A DNA stretch of 15,350 nt from Puniceicoccales bacterium (GTDB taxonomy: Bacteria > Verrucomicrobiota > Verrucomicrobiia > Opitutales > UBA953). The notes beneath the pieces were generated by a model. That model saw only the letters and a list, made by a program, of their open reading frames with translations. It was not told the DNA's origin and searched no databases. Positions 1-7,695 of this stretch are shown in pieces. The translations under genes were made by a program, and so were the position numbers. The stretch is taken from positions 1-15,350 of the forward strand of contig JAITPT010000269.1 of the NCBI GenBank assembly GCA_031289285.1, written 5' to 3'. Numbering within the stretch: the stretch's first letter is position 1; every line of letters begins with the position of its first letter.

Positions 1-1494
1 GTTGGCGCGTGGCTGGATGGTCGTTAAAACCAATTCGTTATTTTGTGGCCATTTTCGGATAAATGCAAAAATGCGGGTGCCGTCTTTGGTTTGTGTATAG
101 CGCACGGCGACGCCTTTTGCGGTGGCGGGTTCTTTCCAATCTTTATCGTTGCCTTCTTTCCAGTCTTTTCGTGCTCGCGTGTTGTAGATAGCTTCTCCGT
201 TGACGCGCAGCCATTTGCCTGCGCCTTCTACTTGTTCTATCGCAGTCGGGTGAAATTTGCCGTTGGCGTCGGGGCCGATGCCGACCATGAAACTTCCGCC
301 TTTTGCGGCGCAGTCCACGATGTTTCCGACAATCCAACCTGTTCCCTTGTAGCGATTTGCGTCTGGCTCGTAGTCCCAATAGCGACCGAGTGCGAAAATG
401 GTCATCCATGGCATATTTGTATTTTCTTTTGCGCCCGGCACGAAACCTTCTGGTGTGTAATAATCGCCGTAATTTCCGATGCCGCGACAGCGAAACATTA
501 TGTCGGGCTGAAGTTTGCGAAGTTCTAAAAATGTTTCGCGCATTTGCGGCCAGATGTCCGAACCCATCCATTGGTCGAGGCAAAGCATATCAATCTTGCC
601 GTAATTCGTTAGTAATTCGCGCAGTTGTTCGCGGTGGCGGGCAACGAGGCGGGCTGTCGCCGCCGCATCGCGTTCGGGGCCAACAATGGCAAAAGCATTG
701 CGCCCTTTGCCAAAACGTTCGCCTTCGCCGCCAAAATCGCCTTTGCCGTCGCGGAACGCAGGCGTGGCAAACGGGTGACGTGCGTAGGGGCGGAAGTCGG
801 CGTCATACCAATCGGGGTGCGAGAAATAGAGGTCTATTTTTATATTGTGACGTCGGGCGGCATCGCAAATTTCGCGTGTGACATCGCGTTTGAAGGGCGT
901 GTCTTCAATGCTGTAAGCGAGGTCGCAATCTTCTATAATCGGCTTTTTTTCGGCTGTGTAATTGATGCGTTTTTTGACGTGCGTTTTTGTGTGAAACATC
1001 GAAAAGCCGTCGTGGTGTTTTGTCGTAAAAGCGACACAGCGAATTCCGCTGCGCTCGAAAAATTGCATCCATTCTTCGGCGTCAAAGCCGGACGGGTTCC
1101 ATGTTTTGTAGAGTTGTTGGTATTTCTGTTTTTCGGGGTTGCGCAGTTTGAAAATAAAATTCCACGAAGCACGGTGGTTTTCTTTGAGGGCATAGACGCC
1201 CCAGTGAATTCGCACGGCAAACTTAATATCGCGAAACGCCTCGTGCGCAGCCGTCGAGGCGTGGACGTAGGGCGCGAGCGGAATGTCTTCGACAAATCCC
1301 TTTGTCCGTCGGTAATGCGTATCGTTTAGCGGGAGCCGGATGTTGCGCGCCCGGTCGGCGGCGACGGCGGCAGAAACGACGGTGGTGCTGGCGGCGGTGT
1401 CGTGGCTTTGGGCGTTGGCGGTAGCGGACAGCAAGCCGCTCATGCAAAACACGGCGGCGAGAAGCATTTTTGGGGAGGTGTAGTTTGTGAACAT
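1..1494 (-). CDS. Secreted GH29 alpha-L-fucosidase, C-terminus cut by window edge
   Basis: Predicted to release L-fucose from glycans outside the cytoplasm. The frame starts at an ATG at 1494 and stays open for 498 codons to base 1, so only the C-terminal end is missing. Residues 1 to about 29 look like a signal peptide (hydrophobic LLAAVFCMSGLLSATANA then Q). GH29-like motifs follow: HWGVYAL, TTKHHDGF (residues 157-164), FSHPDWYD, and GKIDMLCLDQWMG, in which Asp307 matches the family's catalytic nucleophile. The general acid/base is poorly conserved in GH29 and I did not assign it. The gene lies last in the minus-strand sugar cluster, 264 bp after the DUF1080 gene. There is no Shine-Dalgarno; a GCCACC hexamer array directly precedes the ATG. 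Family call firm; substrate linkage unknown. Confidence 0.9.
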   Translation of the reverse strand, partial: MFTNYTSPKMLLAAVFCMSGLLSATANAQSHDTAASTTVVSAAVAADRARNIRLPLNDTHYRRTKGFVEDIPLAPYVHASTAAHEAFRDIKFAVRIHWGVYALKENHRASWNFIFKLRNPEKQKYQQLYKTWNPSGFDAEEWMQFFERSGIRCVAFTTKHHDGFSMFHTKTHVKKRINYTAEKKPIIEDCDLAYSIEDTPFKRDVTREICDAARRHNIKIDLYFSHPDWYDADFRPYARHPFATPAFRDGKGDFGGEGERFGKGRNAFAIVGPERDAAATARLVARHREQLRELLTNYGKIDMLCLDQWMGSDIWPQMRETFLELRKLQPDIMFRCRGIGNYGDYYTPEGFVPGAKENTNMPWMTIFALGRYWDYEPDANRYKGTGWIVGNIVDCAAKGGSFMVGIGPDANGKFHPTAIEQVEGAGKWLRVNGEAIYNTRARKDWKEGNDKDWKEPATAKGVAVRYTQTKDGTRIFAFIRKWPQNNELVLTTIQPRAN

Positions 1495-1495
1495 T

Positions 1496-1534
1496 GGCGG
1501 TGGCGGTGGCGGTGGCGGTGGCGGTGGCGGTGGC
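1496..1534. repeat. GGCGGT hexamer microsatellite touching the fucosidase start
   Basis: About 6.5 perfect copies of GGCGGT (GCCACC on the coding strand) end 1 base before the fucosidase ATG at 1494. The array occupies the place where a ribosome binding site would lie. Such perfect short repeats can change copy number by slippage. Any effect on expression is inference. Confidence 0.9.
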
Positions 1535-1606
1535 AAGGAGACCGTTGGTGGTAGGGGAAGTTCCGGCGGGGAGGCGGCATTGGGGAGCAGGGGTGGCATG
1601 TGGGGC

Positions 1607-1701
1607 TATAGGTCTTATAGGACGTATAGGGCGCATAGGGCGTATAGGTCTTATAAGACTTATAGGACCTATAGGTCTTATGCGACCTATAAGTCCTATA
1701 G
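1607..1701. repeat. Degenerate 9-bp tandem array, TATAGGNCN type
   Basis: Ten and a half head-to-tail 9-bp units, such as TATAGGTCT, TATAGGACG, TATAGGGCG, TATAAGACT and TATAGGACC. It lies in the 264-bp gap between the DUF1080 and fucosidase genes. Frames crossing it give Tyr/Arg/Thr/Ser-rich repeats and look non-coding. It shares period and a GGNC core with arrays at 3559-3603 and 7551-7630. Confidence 0.9.
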
Positions 1702-1733
1702 TGTTGTTCGAGCGACTTTGGCTGACGGCGCAC

Positions 1734-1753
1734 GACAGGCAGGAATGCCTGTC
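1734..1753. repeat. Perfect 8-bp hairpin just downstream of the DUF1080 stop
   Basis: GACAGGCA, loop GGAA, then TGCCTGTC forms a perfect stem-loop 5 bp beyond the stop codon of the DUF1080 gene. No T-tract follows on the minus strand, so it is not a standard intrinsic terminator. It may be a REP-like element or a 3'-end mRNA stabiliser. It sits 32 bp from the 9-bp array, and the two may form one composite repeat. Confidence 0.7.
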
Positions 1754-1758
1754 CTACA

Positions 1759-3480
1759 TTACAGGTCGCGGATGCGGAGGTTGCGGTATTCGATTTTCAT
1801 GGGGGGACCGGCGTGCATTTGGAGGGTGATGACGCCTTTGGCTGGAGCATTGGGACGGAAGTCAACTAAGTCGTTGGTTTTGATGCCGTTGACGTAGAGA
1901 GAGATGTGGTTGCCTTTGGCTACGATTTTGTATTCCGCCCAGGTGCCGACTTTGTAGATGTGCTGGAGGAGTAGTTTGGAGTCAATGAAGGGGGTGGTTT
2001 TTATCCCGCCTTTGTTTTTGCCTTGGAGGACGACTCTGGCACCGCGTTGGCCAACTAAGTGGAAGCCCGGGTGGTAGAGGAAACCAATGTATTCGCCGGT
2101 GCCGTTCATGTCGGCTTGGTAACTGGTGTCGGCGTTTTTGTCTTCGGCACGGAATTGGATGCCGGAGTTGGCAGAGCGGCTTAGACGAAACTCGGCACGG
2201 AGTTCAAAGTCGCCTTTTTCGCCGCCGTTCCAGATTAGGTGGCTGTTCTTTTTGCAGGGTTTTTCGGCGGTGCTTTCGGCGGTTAGGATGCCGTTGCTGA
2301 CGCTCCACCAGCCGTCGCCACCACGCCATTCGGTGAGGTCTTTGCCGTTGAAGAGGGATTTGAAACCGGCAGCAGCTTCGGCGGCGGGTGTCTGGTAGGA
2401 GAGGCCGCGGAGGGCTTCACGGGCGGCACCGGCGATACCGGCGTTTTTGCTGGCGAGAAGACGGTTGAAGACGTTTTCGGCGCGTTCGGGTTTTCCGAGG
2501 GAGACGAGGGCACGAGCGGCGGCGAAGCGGACGGCTTCGTTGTCGGGAGTGACGGGTCGGTTGAGGAGAATGCTAAAGAAACCCTCTGCGTTCTCGTCGC
2601 CGCGAACAGCGAGGACTTCGGCGAGGCGGATTTGGGTTGCAGCGGGTAATTTGAGGAAGACTTCGCCAAATCCTTTGGTCGCGGTGGCGCGGAGGTCTTT
2701 GGGAAATTCGGTGACGACGCGCAGGGCAGCGTCAACGTCGTTGGCGTCGGTGCTGCTGATGGCTGTTTCCCAAATAGGGAGGGCAGTTTCGACTGGGTGG
2801 GTGAGTATGACACCGCGTAGGGCACCTTCTTTGACGGGGTAAGGGATGTCCTTTCTGCCAAAGAGTTCGAGGTAGTATTTGGCGGCATGGCGACCGCTTA
2901 CTCTGGCGGCGAGGCGGTCGGCGGCGCGGAGGTATGCGGCGGCGGCGATGGGACATTTGCCGAGGCCGGGCGCGAGGGCGGCGAGGGCGGCGGGTGTGGC
3001 GATTTTGGAGAGGGAGGTTGTGGCGGCGGTGGCAGCGGCGGCGTCAGCGGTGTCGGGTGCCAGTTTGGCGAGGAGGGGGACGGATTTGTCGGTGCCTCGG
3101 TTGCCGAGGGATTGGATGACGCCGACGCGGGCGGGGCCGGTCAGGCGGAAAGCGGCGTCGAGGAGGACGTCTTCGATTGTTGGCGAGGGGTTGTTCTCGA
3201 GGGCGTAGCGGGCGGCGTGGCGCAGGTGCGCTTTGTCACTGTTGAGGAGGGCGACCAAGGGGGCAATGGCGGCAGGTGTGCCGATGTGGCCGAGGTCTTG
3301 GGCTGCGGTGACTTTGTCGTTGTCGGTGGCGGTCGCCGAGGCGAGGGTCTTGATGAGCGAGGCCTCGGTCACGCCGGCGGCGGAGCCAGCGGCGGTTGCA
3401 GTGCCGACGGCGGCAGCGGTTAGGGCGAACGCAGCGGTGAGCGCGAAGGCGGTTTTTTTGGTGTTTGTGAAGAGCTTCAT
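1759..3480 (-). CDS. Secreted HEAT-repeat protein with C-terminal DUF1080 (3-keto-disaccharide hydrolase family) domain
   Basis: 573 residues. Residues 1-31 form a signal peptide (KK, then an Ala/Leu-rich core ending ATAAG). Residues about 40-360 are alpha-helical HEAT-like repeats (for example DLGHIGTPAAIAPLVALL and AARALVSLG). Residues about 372-571 are a DUF1080 domain, a concanavalin-like fold, recognisable by FKSLFNGKDLTEW, WWSVSNGILTAES, FELRAEFRLSRSANSGIQFR, GEYIGF, and the C-terminal ITLQMHAGPPMKIEYRNLRI. The Pfam family is named 3-keto-disaccharide hydrolase: members cleave glycosides whose sugar has been oxidised at C3. Placement 181 bp downstream of two exported oxidoreductases fits an oxidise-then-cleave pathway, which is inference here. 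The start has no Shine-Dalgarno; its leader is C/A-rich. The HEAT part may scaffold partners. Confidence 0.9.
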   Translation of the reverse strand: MKLFTNTKKTAFALTAAFALTAAAVGTATAAGSAAGVTEASLIKTLASATATDNDKVTAAQDLGHIGTPAAIAPLVALLNSDKAHLRHAARYALENNPSPTIEDVLLDAAFRLTGPARVGVIQSLGNRGTDKSVPLLAKLAPDTADAAAATAATTSLSKIATPAALAALAPGLGKCPIAAAAYLRAADRLAARVSGRHAAKYYLELFGRKDIPYPVKEGALRGVILTHPVETALPIWETAISSTDANDVDAALRVVTEFPKDLRATATKGFGEVFLKLPAATQIRLAEVLAVRGDENAEGFFSILLNRPVTPDNEAVRFAAARALVSLGKPERAENVFNRLLASKNAGIAGAAREALRGLSYQTPAAEAAAGFKSLFNGKDLTEWRGGDGWWSVSNGILTAESTAEKPCKKNSHLIWNGGEKGDFELRAEFRLSRSANSGIQFRAEDKNADTSYQADMNGTGEYIGFLYHPGFHLVGQRGARVVLQGKNKGGIKTTPFIDSKLLLQHIYKVGTWAEYKIVAKGNHISLYVNGIKTNDLVDFRPNAPAKGVITLQMHAGPPMKIEYRNLRIRDL

Positions 3481-3661
3481 GTTTGTTGTGTGCTGTTATG
3501 TGCTGTTATGCGGTTGTTATGCTGTGAGTGTTGTTGTTGGTTGTTGGTTGTTGGTTGATTGTGGACGTTGTGGACTTAGTGGACGTTGTGGACGTTGTGG
3601 ACTTGGTTTGGTTGGTTGTTGGTTTGGTTGTTGGTGATTGTTGTTGGTTGTTGGTGATTGG
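3481..3661. other. Low-complexity G/T-rich intergenic leader
   Basis: 181 bp between the oxidoreductase stop and the DUF1080 start. On the minus (sense) strand it is C/A-rich, with repeats such as CAACCAACAACC and a doubled ATAACAGCAC near the DUF1080 start. I see no gene, no clear promoter and no terminator in it. It contains the 9-bp array at 3559-3603. Confidence 0.6.
3559..3603. repeat. 9-bp tandem array, TTGTGGACK type
   Basis: Five consecutive 9-bp units: TTGTGGACG, TTGTGGACT, TAGTGGACG, TTGTGGACG, TTGTGGACT. It lies in the leader of the DUF1080 gene. It aligns in register with the arrays at 1607-1701 and 7551-7630 (shared GG at positions 5-6 and C at position 8), though the remaining bases differ. 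Confidence 0.85.
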
Positions 3662-5023
3662 TTAGACGATTTGCCAGCCTTCGCGGACGGCGCGGGAGCG
3701 GCAGCGGTTGGCTTCGGGGTCGTTGACGAACTCTTCTTTGATGGGGTCCCATGTGAGGTCGCGTTTGAGCCATTGGGCGAGGTTGGCGCAGTGGACGGTG
3801 CTCATGGTGCGGTGGGTGAGGGTGGGGTTGGCAGCAGTCTCGCGGCGGGATTTGACGCAGGAGAGGAAGTTGCGGACGTGGTCAAGCTCGCGCCCTGTGC
3901 GGAGGAGGTAGTTTTGGACGACTTTGTTGAGGTCGTTGAGGAGGGCTGGATTTGAGAGGTCGGGGGCGGAGTAGCCGTCGCCAGTGGCGCACCAGCCTTC
4001 TGTGCCGATGTAGCGGACGGCGCAGGAGCCGCGCCATTTGTGGGTTTTGCCAGCAGCGTCTTTCCATGTGTCTTGGCCGAGGGAGCGCATTTTGGTGCCG
4101 TTGGCGAAGGTCATTGTGAGGCCGTCGGCGGTGGTGCTTTTGACGTATGGGTAGTGGACGGGGGAGGTGTCGCCGAGGTCAACTGCGGCTTGACATGATG
4201 CGAATGTGTGTGAGCCCCAGCCGCCGATGACGCCTGTGGAGAAGTCGTGTTCGCCATACCAGCCGCCGCGGACGTAGTGTTTGTTGTAGGGGCGCCATGG
4301 GCAGGGGCCGAGCCAGCGGTCCCAGTCAATTTCGGCGGGGTCGTATTTTTCTTCGGGTTTCCACGGGTTGCGGATGTTGACGCCGAAGCCGGGGAGCCAG
4401 TGGTGGGCGTGGACGGTTTTGACTTCGCCGAGGCGTCCGCTGCGGACGAGTTCTTCGCAGAAGACGAAGTTGCGTTCGGTGAGGCGTTGCATTCCGGCTT
4501 GATAAACGCGGGCGTAGGTTTTGGCGGTGCGGACGAGTTCTTGGCCTTCGGCGATGGTCATCGTGGCGGGTTTTTCGCTGTAGATGTCTTTGCCTGCGCG
4601 CATGGCGCGGATGGCGGCGGTGGCGTGGAGGCGGTCGCCAGTGACAACGACGACGGCGTCTATGTCGGGGCGGGCGAAGACTTCGTCCATGTCAACGTAT
4701 GCCTTACAGTCGGCGTTTTTGTTGTGCTGGTCTATGCGTTTTTTGAGAGCGTTGCGGCGGTCGCGGCGGACGTCGCAGGCGGCGACGAACTGGACTTCTG
4801 GTTGGCGTAGGAACCATTGGCCGATGACGTAGCTGCCGCGTCCGCCGAAGCCGACGCCGCCCATGACGATGCGGTTGCTGGGGGCGATTTTGCCGTCGCG
4901 CCCGAGGGCGGCGGCGGGGACGAACGCGGGGAGCGCGAGCGCACTGGTGGCGAGGGCGGCTTGTTTGAGGAAGCGGCGGCGGTTGAGGCCGGCGTCGCTG
5001 TCGGGTGTGTTGGTGTGGAGCAT
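3662..5023 (-). CDS. Tat-exported Gfo/Idh/MocA-family oxidoreductase, paralog 1
   Basis: 453 residues. A twin-arginine signal begins at NRRRFLKQAALA (residues 14-25), followed by a hydrophobic core and PAAALG. The Rossmann fold has GGVGFG (55-60) and the family motif EKP (150-152; the Lys is the usual catalytic residue). GWGSH (268-272) probably holds the active-site His of the C-terminal domain. The family oxidises sugars or sugar derivatives with NAD(P). Tat export suggests folding around cofactor in the cytoplasm, as in glucose-fructose oxidoreductase. I chose the ATG at 5023 because the longer frame upstream overlaps the end of the neighbouring paralog and reads as noise. The leader is C/A-rich without Shine-Dalgarno. 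It is about four-fifths identical by eye to the next gene, 41 bp away. Substrate unknown. Confidence 0.93.
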   Translation of the reverse strand: MLHTNTPDSDAGLNRRRFLKQAALATSALALPAFVPAAALGRDGKIAPSNRIVMGGVGFGGRGSYVIGQWFLRQPEVQFVAACDVRRDRRNALKKRIDQHNKNADCKAYVDMDEVFARPDIDAVVVVTGDRLHATAAIRAMRAGKDIYSEKPATMTIAEGQELVRTAKTYARVYQAGMQRLTERNFVFCEELVRSGRLGEVKTVHAHHWLPGFGVNIRNPWKPEEKYDPAEIDWDRWLGPCPWRPYNKHYVRGGWYGEHDFSTGVIGGWGSHTFASCQAAVDLGDTSPVHYPYVKSTTADGLTMTFANGTKMRSLGQDTWKDAAGKTHKWRGSCAVRYIGTEGWCATGDGYSAPDLSNPALLNDLNKVVQNYLLRTGRELDHVRNFLSCVKSRRETAANPTLTHRTMSTVHCANLAQWLKRDLTWDPIKEEFVNDPEANRCRSRAVREGWQIV

Positions 5024-5064
5024 AGTTTTTTTTGTTGGTGTGTTGGTTGAGACGGAGATGCTTG

Positions 5065-6489
5065 TTAGACGATTTGCCAGCCTTCGCGGGCGGCGCGGGA
5101 GCGGCAGCGGTTGGCCTCGGGGTCGTTGACGAACTCTTCTTTGACGGGGTCCCATGTGAGGTCGCGCCCGAGCCATTGAGCGAGGTTGCCGCAGTGGACG
5201 GCGCTCATGGTGCGGTGGGTGATGGTGGGATTGGCGGCGGTCTCGCGGCGGGATTTGACGCAGGAGAGGAAGTTGCGGACGTGGTCAATCTCGCGTCCGG
5301 TGCGGAGGAGGTAGTTTTGGACGATTTTGTTGAGGTCGTTGAGGAGGGCGGGATTTGAGAGGTCGGGGGCGGAGTAGCCGTCGCCGGTAGCGCACCAGCC
5401 TTCTGTGCCGATGTAGCGGATGGCGCAGGAGCCGTGCCATTGGTGTTTCTTGCCGGTGGCATCTTCCCATGTGTCTTGGCGGAGGGAGCGCATCTTGGCA
5501 CCGTTGGCGAAGGTCATCGTGAGGCCGTCGGCAGTGGGGTTGTTGACAAATGGATAATGGACGGGGGAGGTGTGGCCGAGGTCGAGCGCGGCATGACAGG
5601 ATGCGAAGGTGTGCGAGCCCCATTCGCCGATGACGCTGTTGTAAAAGTCGTGTTGGCCATGCCAGCCGCCGGTGACGTAGCGCTGGTTGTAGGGACGCCA
5701 CGGGCAGGGGCCGAGCCAGCGATCCCAATCTACTTCGGAGGGGTCGGGGAGGGGTTCTTCGGGGAGCCATTTGCGGTTCATGTGGACGCCGCCCCAGGGG
5801 GCGTGGTGGGCGTGGACGGTTTTGACTTCGCCGAGACGTCCGCTGCGGACGAGTTCTTCGCAGAAGATGAAGTTGCGCTCGCTGAGGCGCTGCATTCCGG
5901 CTTGATAAACGCGGGCGTAGGCCTTGGCGGTGCGGACGAGTTCTTGGCCTTCGGCGATGGTCATGGTGGCGGGTTTTTCGCTGTAGACGTCTTTGCCAGC
6001 ACGCATGGCGCGGACAGCGACGGTGGCGTGGAGGCGGTCGCCAGTGGCGGTGACGATGGCGTCAATGTCGGGGCGGGCGAACATCTCGCCCATTTCGATA
6101 TAGGTTTTGCAATCGGTGTTTTTGTTGTGCTGGTCAACGCGCGCTTTGAGGGCATTGCGGCGGCTTTTGCGGACGTCGCAGGCGCCGACGAATTGGACTT
6201 CGGGCTGGCGCAGGAACCACTCGCCCATGACGTAGCCAGCGCGGTTGCCGTAGCCGACGCCGCCCATGACGATGCGGTTGCTGGGAGCGATTTTGCCGTC
6301 GCGACCGAGAGCGGCAGCCGGAATGAAGTTCGGCAGCGCGAGGGCACCCGTGGCGAGTGCGGCTTGTTTGAGGAAGCGGCGGCGGTCGAGACCGACGGCG
6401 CGGGAGTTGGCATTGGTGCGGGCACGGGCGGCGGTAGAGGCGGCGCGGGCGGCTGTGGCTGTGTTGGCGGAGGTGTTATCTGAGGACAT
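5065..6489 (-). CDS. Tat-exported Gfo/Idh/MocA-family oxidoreductase, paralog 2
   Basis: 474 residues, tandem paralog of the following gene. The Tat signal is DRRRFLKQAALATGALALP (35-53), preceded by an unusually long Ala/Thr/Arg-rich N-terminus of about 35 residues. The Rossmann motif is GGVGYG, EKP is at 171-173, and the matching active-site His is in EWGSH (about 293). The start at 6489 matches the paralog, where a similar S/T-N-T-P-T-x-K-T precedes the Met. A second in-frame ATG at 6513 would add 8 residues and cannot be excluded. The two proteins differ most in the stretch after VHAHH (about residues 229-248), suggesting different substrates. It lies 145 bp after kduI and 41 bp before paralog 1, so co-transcription is likely. 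Confidence 0.93.
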   Translation of the reverse strand: MSSDNTSANTATAARAASTAARARTNANSRAVGLDRRRFLKQAALATGALALPNFIPAAALGRDGKIAPSNRIVMGGVGYGNRAGYVMGEWFLRQPEVQFVGACDVRKSRRNALKARVDQHNKNTDCKTYIEMGEMFARPDIDAIVTATGDRLHATVAVRAMRAGKDVYSEKPATMTIAEGQELVRTAKAYARVYQAGMQRLSERNFIFCEELVRSGRLGEVKTVHAHHAPWGGVHMNRKWLPEEPLPDPSEVDWDRWLGPCPWRPYNQRYVTGGWHGQHDFYNSVIGEWGSHTFASCHAALDLGHTSPVHYPFVNNPTADGLTMTFANGAKMRSLRQDTWEDATGKKHQWHGSCAIRYIGTEGWCATGDGYSAPDLSNPALLNDLNKIVQNYLLRTGREIDHVRNFLSCVKSRRETAANPTITHRTMSAVHCGNLAQWLGRDLTWDPVKEEFVNDPEANRCRSRAAREGWQIV

Positions 6490-6634
6490 TGTTTTTGACG
6501 TAGGTGTTGACATTAGAGTTGGTGTTATCACGGGGCGGGCAGACAGGGAAACGGGCGGTGGGTTCCCAAGATTTGCGGCGAGGCGGTTTTGCGGGGGCGG
6601 CGGCGTGGTGCGTGGCGCGGCGTGGCTGGTGGGT

Positions 6635-7480
6635 TTAGCGCAGGCTCGTCGGCGGGGCGGGGTCCATGTCGTCGTAGGTGAGGTTTTCGCCAGCCATCGC
6701 CCAGATGAAGCGGTAGTTGCCCGTGCCGCAGCCGAAGTGGACCGACCACGGCGGCGAGAGCACGGCCTCTTCGTCGCGCACAAAGATGTGGCGGGTGGCA
6801 TCGGGTTGGCCTGCGAAATGCGCGACGAGGCGGTCGCCGGGCAAATCGAAATAGAGGTAGATTTCTGAGCGGCGCGTGTGCGTGTGCGTGGGGAAGGAGT
6901 TCCAGACGCTGCCCTCGGCAAGCGAGGTGTAGCCCATGACCAAGTTGCAGCTTTGGACGCCGTCGGCAAAAATACATTTGCGGATAATGCGGTCGTTGGA
7001 GGTGCCGGACGCGCCGAGGTGGACAGGCTTGATGTCGGCCTCGGTGACGAGCGCGGTGGGAAACGTTTTGTGCGCCGGCGCACTGAACAGGGCGAAGCGG
7101 GCAGGCTTGGCGGGGTCGTTGCTGCCGAAGAGGACATCGCGGCTGTCTTTGCCGACGTAGAGGCACTCGCGGACGCCAACCTCGTAACGGTTGCCATCCA
7201 CCTCGACCCAGCCGGCACCGCCGATGTTGAGGGTGCCGAGTTCGCGGCGGGCGAGGAAAAAGTCGCAACCGGTCTCCTTGCTGTTTTTGAGCGGCAGGGG
7301 CGCGGACACGGGCACCGCACCGCCAACGGCGAGGCGGTCACAGTTGGTGAACTGCATTTTCAGCGCGTCGGGCACGAAGAGGCGTTCGACGAGAAATTGC
7401 TCACGCACTTGAGTCGGCGTGAGCTTGAGAAATTCCTGCGGCGAGGGCGGGAAGGCAACGGGCGTTTGTTCTGCAAACAT
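6635..7480 (-). CDS. kduI: 5-dehydro-4-deoxy-D-glucuronate isomerase (KduI)
   Basis: 281 residues, close to the E. coli enzyme (278). It interconverts 5-keto-4-deoxyuronate, formed from unsaturated uronates released by polysaccharide lyases or unsaturated glucuronyl hydrolases, and 2,5-diketo-3-deoxygluconate. It acts in the cytoplasm in pectin, alginate or glycosaminoglycan catabolism. The zinc site is visible: THTHTRRSEIYLYF gives His199, His201 and Glu206, and WSVHFGCGTGNYRFIW gives His248, all shifted by 3 from E. coli. The C-terminus AMAGENLTYDDMD is also typical. The ATG at 7480 gives the family length; upstream codons are Pro/Thr repeat translation. No Shine-Dalgarno. It appears to be the first gene of the minus-strand cluster. 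No kduD partner is present in the window. Confidence 0.95.
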   Translation of the reverse strand: MFAEQTPVAFPPSPQEFLKLTPTQVREQFLVERLFVPDALKMQFTNCDRLAVGGAVPVSAPLPLKNSKETGCDFFLARRELGTLNIGGAGWVEVDGNRYEVGVRECLYVGKDSRDVLFGSNDPAKPARFALFSAPAHKTFPTALVTEADIKPVHLGASGTSNDRIIRKCIFADGVQSCNLVMGYTSLAEGSVWNSFPTHTHTRRSEIYLYFDLPGDRLVAHFAGQPDATRHIFVRDEEAVLSPPWSVHFGCGTGNYRFIWAMAGENLTYDDMDPAPPTSLR

Positions 7481-7550
7481 AATGAAGATTTTGGTTTTTT
7501 TGGGATGAGACTTTGACCGCAAATCGGGAGGAAGGTTTCGTGGGGGGGCG

Positions 7551-7630
7551 GGCGGGGTGGGCGGGGTCGGTGGGGTCGGTGGGGTCGGCGGGGTCGGTGG
7601 GGTCGGTGGGGTGGCGGGGTCGGTGGGGTC
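7551..7630. repeat. 9-bp tandem array, GGYGGGGTC type
   Basis: Nine units, mostly GGTGGGGTC or GGCGGGGTC; one is shortened to 8 bp. It lies in the leader region of kduI, 71 bp before its start. Its dense G-runs (GGGG every 9 bp) could form G-quadruplexes on the plus strand. Third member of the 9-bp-period arrays in this cluster. Confidence 0.9.
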
Positions 7631-7683
7631 GGGTTTCGAGGGAGGGGCAGGCGGGGGGCGTCTGGAAGGGGGGAGGTGTGTGT

Positions 7684-7695
7684 GGGGGGGGGGGG
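7684..7695. repeat. G12 homopolymer in purine-rich tract
   Basis: Twelve consecutive G inside a G/A-rich stretch (about 7632-7725). A slippage-prone tract. No coding frame is credible here, so phase variation of a protein is not indicated. Confidence 0.8.

Noticed and set aside
1440..1897. Tyr/Arg/Thr/Ser-rich open frames on both strands across the 9-bp array
   Set aside because: The composition is a direct product of the repeat and occurs on both strands; no domain or start context.
2879..3423. Gly/Arg-rich plus-strand frames inside the DUF1080 gene
   Set aside because: They are antisense shadows of the Ala-rich HEAT region.
4247..4810. Plus-strand Val/Ala/Gly/Asp-rich frames opposite both oxidoreductase genes (also 5434-6483)
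   Set aside because: They appear at matching places in both paralogs simply because the sense genes are paralogous; no independent family features.
6490..7341. N-terminal extension of about 284 residues in the frame of oxidoreductase paralog 2, overlapping kduI
   Set aside because: It is a Thr/Pro/Arg-rich translation of kduI in the wrong frame; the Tat signal gives a natural start at 6489.
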